DNA of 64,000 bases from Clostridium pasteurianum DSM 525 = ATCC 6013. GTDB lineage: Bacteria > Bacillota > Clostridia > Clostridiales > Clostridiaceae. Shown piece after piece: positions 48,691 through 59,001 of the stretch; position 1 is the first letter of the stretch; every line of letters starts with the position of its first letter. The translations under genes and the position numbers were made by a program. The stretch covers positions 588,384 through 652,383 of the forward strand of contig NZ_CP009268.1 in the NCBI RefSeq assembly GCF_000807255.1, written 5' to 3'. The notes below the pieces were generated by a model. The model saw only the letters and a program-made list of their open reading frames with translations, did no database searches and was not told the origin of the DNA.

Positions 48691-48881
48691 AAATGTATTT
48701 TTTATAAAGAGATTTTTCGCAAATTTCTATTAACTTGTCAAGTGTTTTATACAAAAAATTATAAAGTATGCATAAATTTTGTAGGAAACTACAAGGAATA
48801 TTAAAATAAAAAACGAGTAAACTCGGACATTGTAGAGTTTTCGAGAGTACTCAATTAACTAATGGAGGAAAAGGTGTTTAT

Positions 48882-49490
48882 ATGATTTTTAAAGGTTTTA
48901 AATTTGGAATGCTATTACAACTTGCAGTGGGTCCTGGTTGTATTTTTATATTTCAAATAGCTTCACTAAAAGGATTTTACATTGCAGAAATAGGTGTATT
49001 GGGTATTGCAATAATAGACAGTTTATTTATTACTGTTGCTATACTCGGAATATCAGCAGTAATAAATAAAAAAAACATAAAAATTTGCTTAAAAATATTT
49101 GGTTCAATAATTTTATTTATTTTTGGATTTAGTACATTTTTAAATCAATTTAATATTAATTTTATACCCAGCCTAAGTATACAAAACATTTCAAATTCAA
49201 ATAATACATTTATACATGCCATCATTTTAGCAGCTTCAAACCCACTTACAATACTTTTTTGGACAGGTGTATTCTCATCTAAGATTGCAGAAGAAAATAT
49301 GAAAACAAAAGATATTTATCTATTTGCTTTTGGAGCATTGATATCTACATTGTTTTTTCTAACATTAATTAGTTTTTTGGGAAGTTGTGTTAATATATTT
49401 TTACCAAATACTATAATACAGATTTTAAATACATTAGTAGGGTTTTTATTGATGTATTTTAGTGTTAAAATGTGTCTAAAAAAAGTATAA
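48882..49490 (+). CDS. LysE-family exporter
   Basis: A 202-residue membrane protein with six predicted segments. The N-terminal GFKFGMLLQLAVGPGCIFIFQIASLKGF and ASNPLTILFWTGVF are LysE/RhtB-family signatures. It exports amino acids or related small molecules. RBS TGGAGG lies 12-13 nt before ATG. The upstream 48691-48881 contains small hairpins (TTGTAG/CTACAA, CGAGT/ACTCG) but no recognised riboswitch. Confidence 0.88.
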   Translation: MIFKGFKFGMLLQLAVGPGCIFIFQIASLKGFYIAEIGVLGIAIIDSLFITVAILGISAVINKKNIKICLKIFGSIILFIFGFSTFLNQFNINFIPSLSIQNISNSNNTFIHAIILAASNPLTILFWTGVFSSKIAEENMKTKDIYLFAFGALISTLFFLTLISFLGSCVNIFLPNTIIQILNTLVGFLLMYFSVKMCLKKV

Positions 49491-49610
49491 ATGATAATTG
49501 AAGAGGATAATATAGCTAATATACTTTGAGAAGAATTTGGATTAGTTCAATTAAATTTCGTAAAATTATAAACAAATAAAAATTTAAGATTTTTCTTAAA
49601 TTTATGGGGG

Positions 49611-49852
49611 TACATCTTTACGCAAAATCAATATTAATGCGTATTAGTATCATTTTTCTCTCACAACACACCTCGAGTGTGTAGTGAAGACAGTGAAGGA
49701 ATAGGCTGATATCAAAGGATTGGGGCATTTTGCCCCTTTTTTAAATTGTCCTTGACAAAGGGTACTGTGGGGATTTTTAATTCAGAGGGTGACCCTCGGA
49801 ATTAAACTTAGAAGATATTTGTGTAAAGCTTTAGAGTTTTGCGTAATTGTAC
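49611..49852. mobile_element. 242-bp MITE-like element with terminal inverted repeats
   Basis: Left end GTACATCTTTACGCAAAA; right end TTTTGCGTAATTGTAC (inverted, two-base gap). The inside holds no ORF but contains two hairpins (GGGGC/GCCCC with T6 at 49722-49744; TTTAATTC..GAGGGT/ACCCTC..GAATTAAA at 49776-49805). The rest of the 49491-50086 gap is AT-rich and empty. Confidence 0.5.
49722..49744 (+). terminator. Compact GC-rich terminator
   Basis: GGGGC-ATTTT-GCCCC followed by TTTTTT, inside the MITE-like element. No clear gene ends here; it may terminate lysE readthrough or a small RNA. Confidence 0.7.
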
Positions 49853-50086
49853 AGGAAATGGGGAAATAACTTTTACTTCTAAATTATTAAATTTTGAGAA
49901 TAATATTAATTTTATATTTGCACTTAATAAGAATTAGAATGTGATAAGGTGAACCGTACAATAAATGACGAGGACTTTTTTGATAAAAAATATAAGGTAT
50001 AATTTTAACTTGAGTGGATAATTTTAATAGTTAATAGTATACTAGTAAAAGGATATTATTAAGAAAGCAATGGAGGTTGTGTATAG

Positions 50087-51217
50087 TTGGAACAATTATC
50101 AATTTTTAATAAAGTAGATGACTTCCAAGAACAACAAACTGATGATAGGGAATTAAGCATAGAAGAAATTAATAAATTTATTAATGAACACAAACTTACC
50201 GAAAGAATTGATATTATAAACACTGAGAATGCTTCAAAAAGAAGATTTACAATTTTATCTCTATTTTCAGGTTGTGGCGGTTTGGACTTAGGTTTCAAGG
50301 GTGGATTTACATATTTACATGGGAATTATGAAAGAAATAACTTTGATATTATTTGGGCTAATGAGATAAATAGTCAAGCTGTTGAGACATATAGGAGTTA
50401 CTTTGGAAATCATATTGTTTGTGAAGATATAAATAATATTAGAGATGATGAATTCCCACAAGCAGATATTATAATAGGTGGATTCCCTTGTCAAGATTTT
50501 AGCTTAGCTGGTAAGAAGCAAGGTCTTAATGTAGAAAGAGGAAGACTATATTTACAAATGAAAAGAGCAATAGATGCTGTTAAACCAGTGGCATTTATAG
50601 CTGAAAATGTTAGAAATTTAATGGTGATGGGAAATGGAGTTGTTCTAAAGACAATAATAGATGATTTTAAACAAAGTGGATATAATGTTTATTTTCATTT
50701 ATATAATGCAGCAAATTATGGAGTACCTCAAAATAGAGAAAGGGTAATTATTTATGGTATAAGAGAAGACCTTAATAATATACCATTTATACCATTAGAG
50801 ACTCATTCTTTATATAATTGGGTGACGGCAAGTGAAGCTATAGATGATTTATGGGATAAACTAGATACTAATATTCCAAATCATTCAAGGCGAGATTATT
50901 CAAAAGCAAAGTTTTATGAAGGAAAAAGAACTCAAGGGAACATAAGGATACAAAGTGATAAGGTAGCACCAACTATAAGAGCAGAGCATCATGGAAATAT
51001 TGAAGGGCATTATAGGACATATGGTGATGAATCAGACTTATCAAATTGGAGAAGGTTATCAGTAAGAGAATGTGCTAGGATACAAACATTTCCTGATGAT
51101 TTCATTTTTCAATCTGCGGCATCATCAGCATATAAGCAAGTTGGTAATGCTGTACCACCAGTTTTAGCATGGAATATAGCAAGAGCACTATTTTTATCAT
51201 TAATAAGAATTAAGTAG
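50087..51217 (+). CDS. DNA (cytosine-5-)-methyltransferase
   Basis: A 376-residue C5 methyltransferase with motifs in order: I LFSGCGGLDLGF, IV GGFPCQDFS (catalytic Cys), VI ENVRNL, VIII PQNRERV, IX around APTIRAEHHGN, X VGNAVPP. An N-terminal extension of ~50 residues precedes motif I. The start is TTG at 50087 with GGAGG upstream. It is convergent with a PD-(D/E)XK protein 17 bp away, forming a type II restriction-modification pair. The recognition sequence cannot be read from the protein. Confidence 0.96.
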   Translation: MEQLSIFNKVDDFQEQQTDDRELSIEEINKFINEHKLTERIDIINTENASKRRFTILSLFSGCGGLDLGFKGGFTYLHGNYERNNFDIIWANEINSQAVETYRSYFGNHIVCEDINNIRDDEFPQADIIIGGFPCQDFSLAGKKQGLNVERGRLYLQMKRAIDAVKPVAFIAENVRNLMVMGNGVVLKTIIDDFKQSGYNVYFHLYNAANYGVPQNRERVIIYGIREDLNNIPFIPLETHSLYNWVTASEAIDDLWDKLDTNIPNHSRRDYSKAKFYEGKRTQGNIRIQSDKVAPTIRAEHHGNIEGHYRTYGDESDLSNWRRLSVRECARIQTFPDDFIFQSAASSAYKQVGNAVPPVLAWNIARALFLSLIRIK

Positions 51218-51240
51218 GCTAGAGAAGCCTACTTTCATTT
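51212..51240. terminator. Terminator between methyltransferase and endonuclease genes
   Basis: AGTAGGCT / AGCCTACT with 5-nt loop, followed by TTCATTTT; overlaps both gene ends. Confidence 0.7.
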
Positions 51241-52125
51241 TATAAGAGAGTTTATTGTTGCTTTTAAATTACCTTTTTCATCTTCACTTAATAGTTCATA
51301 TTTTTCTAGGAATTTAATTATAAATTTACGTAAGTTGTTATTATACCATGGTTCATTATTTTTAATTGAAGATGAAAATAAAACTTCAATCCATCTGTCT
51401 GCTAAGTAATACTGCCAATCAGAAATTAAATCATACTTTAATTTTTCATCATCTGAATTAATAGAGTATACTAACAAATTATCATTAGATATTCTATTAG
51501 TATTATTCCATGATGTTAATTCGTTAAATGCTACTTGAGGTCTAGGACTTCTATCTGGAAATTGTAACTTTGAATTAATACTATGTATATATTGACCTGT
51601 CGTTAGTTCAATAGAATTTTTATTATGCTTTACAAATATAACCCATTCATCAGCATCAATCTGTTGAATACTTGAGCCTGGAATTGCATTATTTTTAGTT
51701 GATTTTAATTCTATAGAACGATAAGTAGTATTAGTACCATCTGAAATTTTGAAAAATAAATCAGGATTAGTATATACAGAAGACTTATTTTCTGCAATTT
51801 GTTCTTTATGCTCAATTGACAATTCATCTGGTAAAAAAACTTTAGTTATGGATATGTTACTAAAATATTTATAGTGGAAATTCTCCTTATAACTAGATAA
51901 ATTTAGATTTAACTGAGTTTCTAATTTAGATTGTGGTAATTTGTTAAAACTATTCTCTATAAATTCTTTTATGAATACCTTTAATGGCCTATCTGTATTA
52001 GCTTCATCAGATTGAAAACTAACATCAAGTAAAGATGTTTTTGAGTCATTAAGTGATAACTCTAATTCATACATGTATGCAAACATAAAGCAATTGACTG
52101 TATCATTAAAATCATAAAAAATCAT
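51235..52125 (-). CDS. Putative type II restriction endonuclease
   Basis: 296 residues from ATG 52125 (GGGGAG 10 nt upstream); a longer TTG start at 52215 lacks an RBS. The segment TNPDLFFKISDG, then YRSIELKST, has the PD...ExK arrangement of restriction-type nucleases. The rest matches nothing I recognise. Pairing with the adjacent, convergent C5 methyltransferase strongly suggests the cognate endonuclease. Convergent arrangement is common for such pairs. Confidence 0.75.
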   Translation of the reverse strand: MIFYDFNDTVNCFMFAYMYELELSLNDSKTSLLDVSFQSDEANTDRPLKVFIKEFIENSFNKLPQSKLETQLNLNLSSYKENFHYKYFSNISITKVFLPDELSIEHKEQIAENKSSVYTNPDLFFKISDGTNTTYRSIELKSTKNNAIPGSSIQQIDADEWVIFVKHNKNSIELTTGQYIHSINSKLQFPDRSPRPQVAFNELTSWNNTNRISNDNLLVYSINSDDEKLKYDLISDWQYYLADRWIEVLFSSSIKNNEPWYNNNLRKFIIKFLEKYELLSEDEKGNLKATINSLIK

Positions 52126-52261
52126 TTTTTTAAATCTCCCCTTGTAGTCATATAGTAATATATTAACAAATATATCTAAGCTTGTACATAATTTAGTATC
52201 ATATGAAACTTTCAAATATATATTATAGTACTAGAAATCATCACCAAAATGAATAATTAAA

Positions 52262-52625
52262 GTACACCCCAGGGGTGGTTTTAATGACATAGTATATTAA
52301 TCCCCCATCTGAGATGGGGCGAATAGAATGTTGTTCGATAGGCATCCAGAGTATAGAAGTAGATGGGGAGAAAGACATTTCTGGGCAAGAGGTTATTATG
52401 TAGCAACGGTAGGAAATGTAAATGAAGATACAATAATAGAGTATATAAGGCAACAAGAAGAGAGTGATAAACTAGAAGACGGAAGAAAATAGCAAAGGCC
52501 TCGCATGAGAGGCAACCAGTAAAAATGGCTTTGCGAAACCGCCTTTAGGCGTGCCAGTAACGTGTCCTGGAGGGACCAAAATTAAACCACCATTTGAAAT
52601 GGTGGTTGCTAACTTAAAGGAAGTT
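52262..52625 (+). mobile_element. IS200-type element remnant
   Basis: Surrounds the tnpA fragment. Imperfect hairpins lie on both sides (CCCCCATCTGAGATGGGG at 52302; CCGCCTTTAGGCG at 52540; CCACCATTTGAAATGGTGG at 52590), typical of subterminal structures of this group. Exact ends not determined. The remaining 52626-52833 has no gene. Confidence 0.55.
52328..52492 (+). pseudogene. tnpA: IS200/IS605 TnpA transposase, C-terminal fragment
   Basis: 54 codons: MLFDRHPEYRSRWGERHFWA, RGYYVATVGNVNED, TIIEYIRQQEESDK. This is the end of the HUH transposase including HFWARGYY and the catalytic-tyrosine helix (EYIRQQ). The HUH half is missing. Confidence 0.85.
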
Positions 52626-52833
52626 ACTATATGATTTATATTGGAGTAAATTAATGTTAAAACTTATTTACTATAATCAACCTTTAAATGTAAAATATAA
52701 TTAAAATGTAAATTATTACAATGATGAGATGTAAGTAAGGCATGTGAAAATAAATAGTAAGTACAGATGTTAGCATACTGACTAGTTATTATTTGAATAT
52801 ACCTAATTAAATAGAATATGAAGGTGATATATT

Positions 52834-55789
52834 GTGGAAGCTGAAATTAAAGAAATAATAGATTCAGAGGATAAGAAAAATCCTTATACTGATGAGGAAA
52901 TAGCAAAACAGATTGGTGTAGTGAGAGATAGTAACTCAATACAGAAAAATTAATAAAATTCCGGATTCAAGACAGAGAAGAAGAGAAGTCATATTGAAGG
53001 ATGCACTGGAAATTATAACAGAGGATAGAAATATATCAGATAGAGCATTTACAAGAGATTTAAATGCTAGAGGCTATAAATTATCCAGATATACAGCAGT
53101 GGAAATAAAAAAGGAGGCTGTTAAATTTTTGGTAGAGTCTGGTGATGCTGCAGGTGAAAACAATAATAAGAAAGAAAATAAAATTGAAGTTAAAGAAAAC
53201 GTTACCTTAAAGAAGAACAATATGGGAAAAGCTGATGATCCTTTTGATTGCATTATAGGCCATGAGGATAGTCTGAAGCTTCAGATAAATCAGGCTAAGG
53301 CAGCAATTTTGTATCCCCCTAATGGACTTCATACCCTGCTTTTAGGACCCTCTGGAGTAGGTAAAAGCTATATGGCTGAGGTTATGTATAATTTTGCAAG
53401 AACTACAAAAAATTTTTTGCCTAATGCTCCTTTTATGGTGTTTAACTGTGCTGATTATGCGGATAATCCTCAATTGCTGCTATCACAGCTATTTGGACAT
53501 GTAAAAGGTGCCTTTACCGGTGCGGCAGACGGTAAAAAAGGTATGGTAGAGCTCTGTAATGGTGGAATATTATTTTTGGATGAGATACATAGACTTCCAT
53601 CTGAAGGACAGGAAATACTTTTTTATCTGATAGATAGAGGTAAATTCAGAAGACTTGGAGAAACGGAACTTACAAGAGAAAGTAAATTGATGATTATTGC
53701 TGCTACTACTGAAAGTCCTGAGGGATCTTTACTTTTGACTTTTAGAAGAAGAATACCTATGATAATTGAAATACCTTCTATTAATGATAGATCCTATAGA
53801 GAAAGGTTTGAAATAATAAAAAATTTCTTTTTGAATGAAAGCATAAGACTGGGAAAAGACATATTTGTAGCAAGGGATGTTATAAAATCTTTTATGGTAT
53901 ATGACTGCCCTGGAAATATAGGACAACTTAAAAGCGATATTCAGGTATGCTGTGCAAAGGGATTTCTGCAATCCACCCTCAATAGTGTAGATAAGGTGAA
54001 AGTCAGTTTTAAAGATGTGCCGGACTATGTTAAAGAGCAGGTTTTAAGTTTTAATGCAAAGGATAAGGAATTAGAAAAATACACCTGTGAGGATATAATA
54101 GTTTCTTCAAAGGGAATAGAGATACTTCGCAAGGAACAATACAATTCTGTGGACAAAGATAATATTTACATGTTTATAGAGGAAAAGTACAAGAAATTAA
54201 AAAATGATGGCTATAGTGATAGGGATATTAATAAAATAATAGGCAGTCAGGTAGAGGAGGAACTTGTAAGATTTGCTTCAGCAGTAAATTTATCTTCTGA
54301 TAACATACAGGAGCTTGTGGACATTGTAGGTAACGAAATACTGTCCATTATAGAAGATATTTTTAATCTGATTAAAGAAAATATACCTGAAATACAGAGA
54401 AAAGTAATATGCTCTTTAGCAATACATTTGAAATCTGCCTATGATAGGATACTTAATGCACATAAAATAGTTAATCCAAATCTTCATATGGTTAAAAAGG
54501 AATATAGAAGAGAATATAGTGTATCTAGGAAAATTGCAGAATTGATAAAAAACAAGCTTAATATAAATTTTCCGGAAGATGAAGTAGCCTTTATTGCTAT
54601 GTACTTAAAACATTTTCAGCACAAAAATAAGCTGCAAATATCTGGAAGAGTGGGAGTAATAGTATTATCTCATGGCAGGGTAGCTTCTGGTATGGCAGAG
54701 GTTGCTAACAGGTTACTGGGAGTAAAACATGCTGTAGGTCTTGAAATGGAACTTAGTGATTCGCCAAATATAATGTTGGAGAAAACTATAAAACTTGTGA
54801 AGCAGGTGGATGAGGGTAAAGGTTGTATTTTGCTGGTGGATATGGGGTCACTTACAACCTTTGGAGATATAATAACTGCAAAAACTGGAATTCCAACAAG
54901 GGTAATAGGGAGGGTTGATACGCTTATGGTGCTGGAATGTGTAAGAAGAGCTCTTTTGCCAGAAGATACCCTTGATAGCATAGCTGATGAAATAGACAAC
55001 AAAAATTATATCAGTAGTGGTATTAATATAGATGCGGATAATATGACTAAAGCAATAATAACTCTGTGTATAACAGGAGAAGGAGCGGCAGAAAGGGTAA
55101 AGGAATACATTAAAAATTATTTAGGAGAGACCATTAAAGATATAGATATTATACCTTTAGGGTATATGAATGGTGAAAATGTAATTAGTACCATAGAGAG
55201 AGTGAGCAGAAATAAAGAGATTCTAGCTGTAGTAGGAACTATAAATCCCGAAATTAAGGACATACCTTTTATATCTGTAGAAAATATAGTAACAGGTAGA
55301 GCTTTAAATGCTTTGGAAAACCTTATCAATAAGAAAAATATATTAAAAAACAGATTGGCGAAGGTAATTCCTGAGGAGTTCATTTTCCCAGAGGAGAATT
55401 ATAAGTATAAGGATGAGCTTTTGGATAATATGGCTAAAAGACTTATTGAGGCAGATTGTGTAGAAGAGGGTTTTTTGCTCAGTTTATATAAGAGAGAGGC
55501 TCTTGGAGCTACTTATTTAAAGGGTGGAATAGCAATTCCTCACGGTGATAGCCGCTTTGTTACAAAACCTGCCATAGCGGTTACTAAATTAGCCACACCT
55601 ATAAATTGGGATGGTGTAAATAATGTGGATTTAATTTTTATGATTGCTTTAAAAGAAGATTCAAAAGATTATTTTGAACAATTATACAGGGTAATATCAA
55701 GTAATGAAGCCCTTTTAAAGATACGATCTTCTAAGGGAAGAAAAGAAATAATGGATATTTTATTTGAAAATACATTATTGACCAGATAG
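52834..55789 (+). pseudogene. LevR-type sigma-54 activator with PTS domains (N-terminal frameshift)
   Basis: The main frame (TTG 52994 to 55789, 931 codons) has AAA+ Walker A GPSGVGKS, the sigma-54-contacting loop GAFTGA and Walker B GGILFLDE. PRD regions, an EIIA-Man-like domain (VIVLSHGRVASGMAEVAN), an EIIB-like segment and a C-terminal EIIA-Fru-type domain with IPHGDS (His ~850) follow. The natural N-terminus starts at GTG 52834 (AGGTGAT RBS) with an RpoN-box-like HTH (PYTDEEIAKQIGVVRD / VTQYRKINKIPDSRQRR). It is interrupted by a 1-base frame change near 52930. Without repair the protein would lack this DNA-binding part or start at a TTG with no RBS. It activates the sigma-54 promoter at 55790. 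Confidence 0.85.
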
Positions 55790-55806
55790 TTGGCATCATA
55801 GTTGCT
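55790..55806 (+). promoter_or_regulatory. Sigma-54 (-24/-12) promoter of the galactonate operon
   Basis: TTGGCATCATAGTTGCT; matches TTGGCAC-N5-TTGCW except C to T at one position. It begins right at the activator's stop codon and ends 33 bp before the aldolase start. Confidence 0.8.
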
Positions 55807-55839
55807 GTATATATTAGTGTAATCAAGGAGGTGTAATAG

Positions 55840-56481
55840 ATGGATATAAAAAACTTTCCAAAAGTAACTATTATTTTAAGAGGATACAATTATAATCAGA
55901 CAGAAACAGTTATAAATGCATTAATAGGCAGCAGCATAAATTCAGTGGAAATTACAATGAATACTAAAGGTTCCATAGATATGATTAGTGATTTTCATAG
56001 AAAATATGGAGATAGAATTCATATAGGAGCTGGTACTGTTACTAATTTAGAAAATGTCAAAAGAGCAGTCAATGCAGGGGCTGAATTTATTCTTTCACCA
56101 GTACTTTTATCAAGAGAAATAATAAATTTTTGCAAAGAGAATTCAGTAATAACTATACCGGGAGCTATGAGTCCTACAGAGATATATAAATCCTTTGAAG
56201 ATGGTGCTGACATAGTTAAAGTGTTTCCAGCAGTAGAATGTGGCAGTAAATTTTTTAAAGACGTTAAGGCACCTCTTGGAGAATTGCCTTTAATGGCTGT
56301 AGGTGGTATTAATAAGGAGAATTCAAGAGAATTTTTAAGTAATGGAGCAGATTTTTTAGGTATAGGTTCAGGAGTGTTCAATAAAGAGGATATATTAAAT
56401 GAAAATATGGCAGGATTAATGAATTCTTTAAATGAATTTGAAGAAAAGATAGGGTTAGAGGGTGTAAAAAATGAGTGGTGA
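55840..56481 (+). CDS. KDPG/KDPGal-type aldolase
   Basis: A 213-residue class I aldolase splitting 2-keto-3-deoxy-6-phospho-galactonate (or -gluconate) to pyruvate and glyceraldehyde-3-phosphate. Catalytic residues are visible: Arg in ILRG, Glu in SVEITMN, Schiff-base Lys in DIVKVFPA. RBS AAGGAGG. It overlaps the EIIA gene by 11 bp. Because the operon ends in a DgoD-like dehydratase, the galacto-form substrate is favoured. Confidence 0.9.
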   Translation: MDIKNFPKVTIILRGYNYNQTETVINALIGSSINSVEITMNTKGSIDMISDFHRKYGDRIHIGAGTVTNLENVKRAVNAGAEFILSPVLLSREIINFCKENSVITIPGAMSPTEIYKSFEDGADIVKVFPAVECGSKFFKDVKAPLGELPLMAVGGINKENSREFLSNGADFLGIGSGVFNKEDILNENMAGLMNSLNEFEEKIGLEGVKNEW

Positions 56482-56941
56482 AGTTTATTTTTCAAAGGAG
56501 CTTGTATTTAAGAATTTAGAGTTTAAAAATAACATAGAAGCTTTAAAGTTTTTAGCTAAGAAGCTCTGGGAAAAGGGCTTTGTAAAAAAAGAATATGAAA
56601 AGGCTATTTTAGACAGAGAAGAGGAATATCCAACAGCACTGCCATCTATAGATGTTAAAATAGCAATACCTCATGCAGACCACAAACTGGTAAATAAGGC
56701 TAGTCTTGCAGTAGGAGTATTAAAAAATCCAGTAGAATTCAGAGCCATGGATGACCCAAATAAAAAATTAAATGTGAGTATTATAATTATGCTTGCACTT
56801 AGTGAGCCTCATGGTCACATTGAAATGCTTCAGAAAATAGTAAAGCTTATACAGAATTCAGAACTGTTAAAACAAATTGTTAAAGCTTCTTCCGATGAAG
56901 AAATTATTGATGAATTAACGCCGTATCTTATGGCAAATTAG
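56471..56941 (+). CDS. PTS EIIA component, galactitol (Gat) family
   Basis: A 156-residue EIIA of the fructose/mannitol/galactitol superfamily. The phosphorylated His lies in AIPHADHKL. It starts inside the aldolase gene (11-bp overlap), showing translational coupling. It supplies phosphate from HPr to the EIIB encoded at 57154. Confidence 0.9.
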   Translation: MSGEVYFSKELVFKNLEFKNNIEALKFLAKKLWEKGFVKKEYEKAILDREEEYPTALPSIDVKIAIPHADHKLVNKASLAVGVLKNPVEFRAMDDPNKKLNVSIIIMLALSEPHGHIEMLQKIVKLIQNSELLKQIVKASSDEEIIDELTPYLMAN

Positions 56942-57153
56942 TTTTGATTAATATTGTGAATTTAATCAATAAAATTATGAAAAATAGATGAAATATGAAA
57001 GATGCAATTAAAATAATAGTTTGATTGTAGCTATTTAAGAGAAGTTTATATTTTCTTACAGCATTTTAAGTTAAATATATTACAAAAATATAAGTATCAG
57101 CAGACTATCAATTGTTATGTAAATAAAAAAATATTATGCAAGGGGGAATTAAA

Positions 57154-57432
57154 ATGAAAAGAGTATTAGTAGCATGTGGAAATGGAATAGCAACATCAAC
57201 AGTGGTGGCAACTAAAATAAGAGAGGCTTGTGAAGATCAGGGTGTGGATATAGGGGTAACTCAATGTAAATTATTAGAAGTAGCCTCAAAGGTTTCAGAC
57301 TATGATCTTTTAGTTACTACAGGAAAATTTGAGGGAGAAGATGTAAACGTTCCAGTTATAGGTGCCATGTCATTATTAACAGGCTTTGGAGAAGAGGAAA
57401 CTATTGAAGAAATTGTGAATGCACTAAAATAA
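57154..57432 (+). CDS. PTS EIIB component, galactitol (Gat) family
   Basis: 92 residues from ATG 57154 (RBS AGGGGG); the in-frame ATG at 57136 lies before the RBS. The phosphocysteine loop VACGNGIATSTVVA is typical of GatB. The 194-bp gap before it is AT-rich with no gene. Confidence 0.92.
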   Translation: MKRVLVACGNGIATSTVVATKIREACEDQGVDIGVTQCKLLEVASKVSDYDLLVTTGKFEGEDVNVPVIGAMSLLTGFGEEETIEEIVNALK

Positions 57433-57463
57433 AGCACATTCATAGGATAGGGGGGATTCTAAA

Positions 57464-58830
57464 ATGATACTGAAAATATTCAATACACTGCTGGATGCAG
57501 GTCCTACGGTGATGCTGCCTCTTATTTCATATTCAGAGTAAAACCTGCTAAGGCCTTTAGGTCTGGACTGACGGTAGGTATAGGTTTTGCTGGAATCAAA
57601 CTTGTAATAAATCTTCTTGCATCAAATCTTGGACCAGCGGCCCAGGATATGGTAAAGAATTTTGGAATAAAGCTCGATGCCTTGGATGTGGACTGGGGTG
57701 CTATAGCAGCAGTAACCTGGTCTTCTCCTATAATTGCTATTTTGATATTTGTAATACTGCTTAGCAATATAGTTCTACTGATTCTTAAAAAGACCAATAC
57801 ATTAGATGTAGATATATGGAATTATCATCATATGGCTATAGTTGGAATAATGACTTACTTTGTTACAAAAAATGTTGCACTGGGGGTAGCTGCAACTATA
57901 TCTATGGCAGTTATCACTTTTAAGATGTCAGATTGGACGGAACATCTTGTAAAGGATTACTTTGGGCTGCCTGGAGTATCTCTACCAACCGTATCAGCAT
58001 TATCTTCATTAGTAGTGGCAGTACCTCTTAATATGCTTTTAGACAGAATCCCGGGAATCAATAAAATCAATTTTGATATAAAAGATGCTAAAAAATATCT
58101 TGGTTTCTTCGGTGAACCAATGATAATGGGGCTTATCCTTGGTGGAGTTATAGGTGCTCTTGCAAAATATGATATAACTAAAGTTCTTGGTATAGCTGTT
58201 AACATGGCTGCAGTAATGGTACTTATACCTAAGATGACTTCTCTATTTATGGAAGGATTGATGCCAATTTCAGAGGCAGCAAAGAAATTTACTAAGACTA
58301 AATTCAAGGGAAGAAAGTTCCTTATAGGTTTGGATGCAGCAGTTGTTGTGGGAAATACAGAAGTTATAACTACTTCTCTTATAGTAATACCACTTACTAT
58401 AGCATTAGCAGTAGTTTTACCGGGAAACAGAGTACTTCCCTTTGCGGATTTGGCAGTTGTTCCCTTTAGGGTAGCTTTGGTAGTAGCACTTACAAGAGGT
58501 AATTTTATAAAAAATATTATTATGGGTCTTGCATGTACCGGAGCAATACTTTTGGCAGGAACTAAGACAGCTCCAGTAATGACAGAATTGGCAAAATCTA
58601 CTGGTATAGATTTATCCATGGCAGGAGGGGCACTTATATCTTCCTTTGCAGCAACAAGTTTAACTGTTAGCTTTATAGTGTTTGAAGTGTTCACAGGAAA
58701 TATAATGATAACGGTACCTATTTTTATTGCATCCTTTATGGCTATATGGTTCTATATTGAGGTAATCAAAAAAAGGAAGAAGGGTGAGAAAGTAGAAACC
58801 AGTGAAGAAAAAAGTCCTGTTTTACAGTAG
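57464..58830 (+). pseudogene. PTS EIIC component, galactitol (Gat) family, disrupted
   Basis: The native start ATG 57464 (GGGGGG RBS) reads MILKIFNTLLDAGPTVMLPL and then meets TAA at 57539. The correct continuation FRVKPAKAF is in another frame from 57532, running to the stop at 58830 with a full GatC-like membrane domain of ~430 residues. Compared with the family, about five or six residues between MLPLI and IFRVKP are missing, so the lesion is a small deletion plus frame change. An internal ATG at 57649 would give a 393-residue protein lacking the first two membrane segments. Probably non-functional as it stands. Confidence 0.85.
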
Positions 58831-59001
58831 AAATTAGTTTTTGATGTATAGATTGCAGGCAAAGTTGTAGATAAAAATGTTTATAAAATAATAGAATTTT
58901 ATTTACAGCAAATATGAAACTAAAATGATTTTTTACAATGAAATGTAGTTGTTAAAACCTATATAAATAATATAATTTTGAGTTGTTCTGGAGGTATATA
59001 A

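Noticed and set aside
48780-48860. Possible riboswitch before lysE
   Set aside because: Short hairpins only; no lysine-riboswitch or other known core seen.
56019-56495. 158-codon minus-strand open frame
   Set aside because: Antisense of the aldolase gene; no independent support.
57957-58694. 245-codon minus-strand open frame
   Set aside because: Antisense shadow of the EIIC gene; low-complexity composition, no RBS, no family resemblance.
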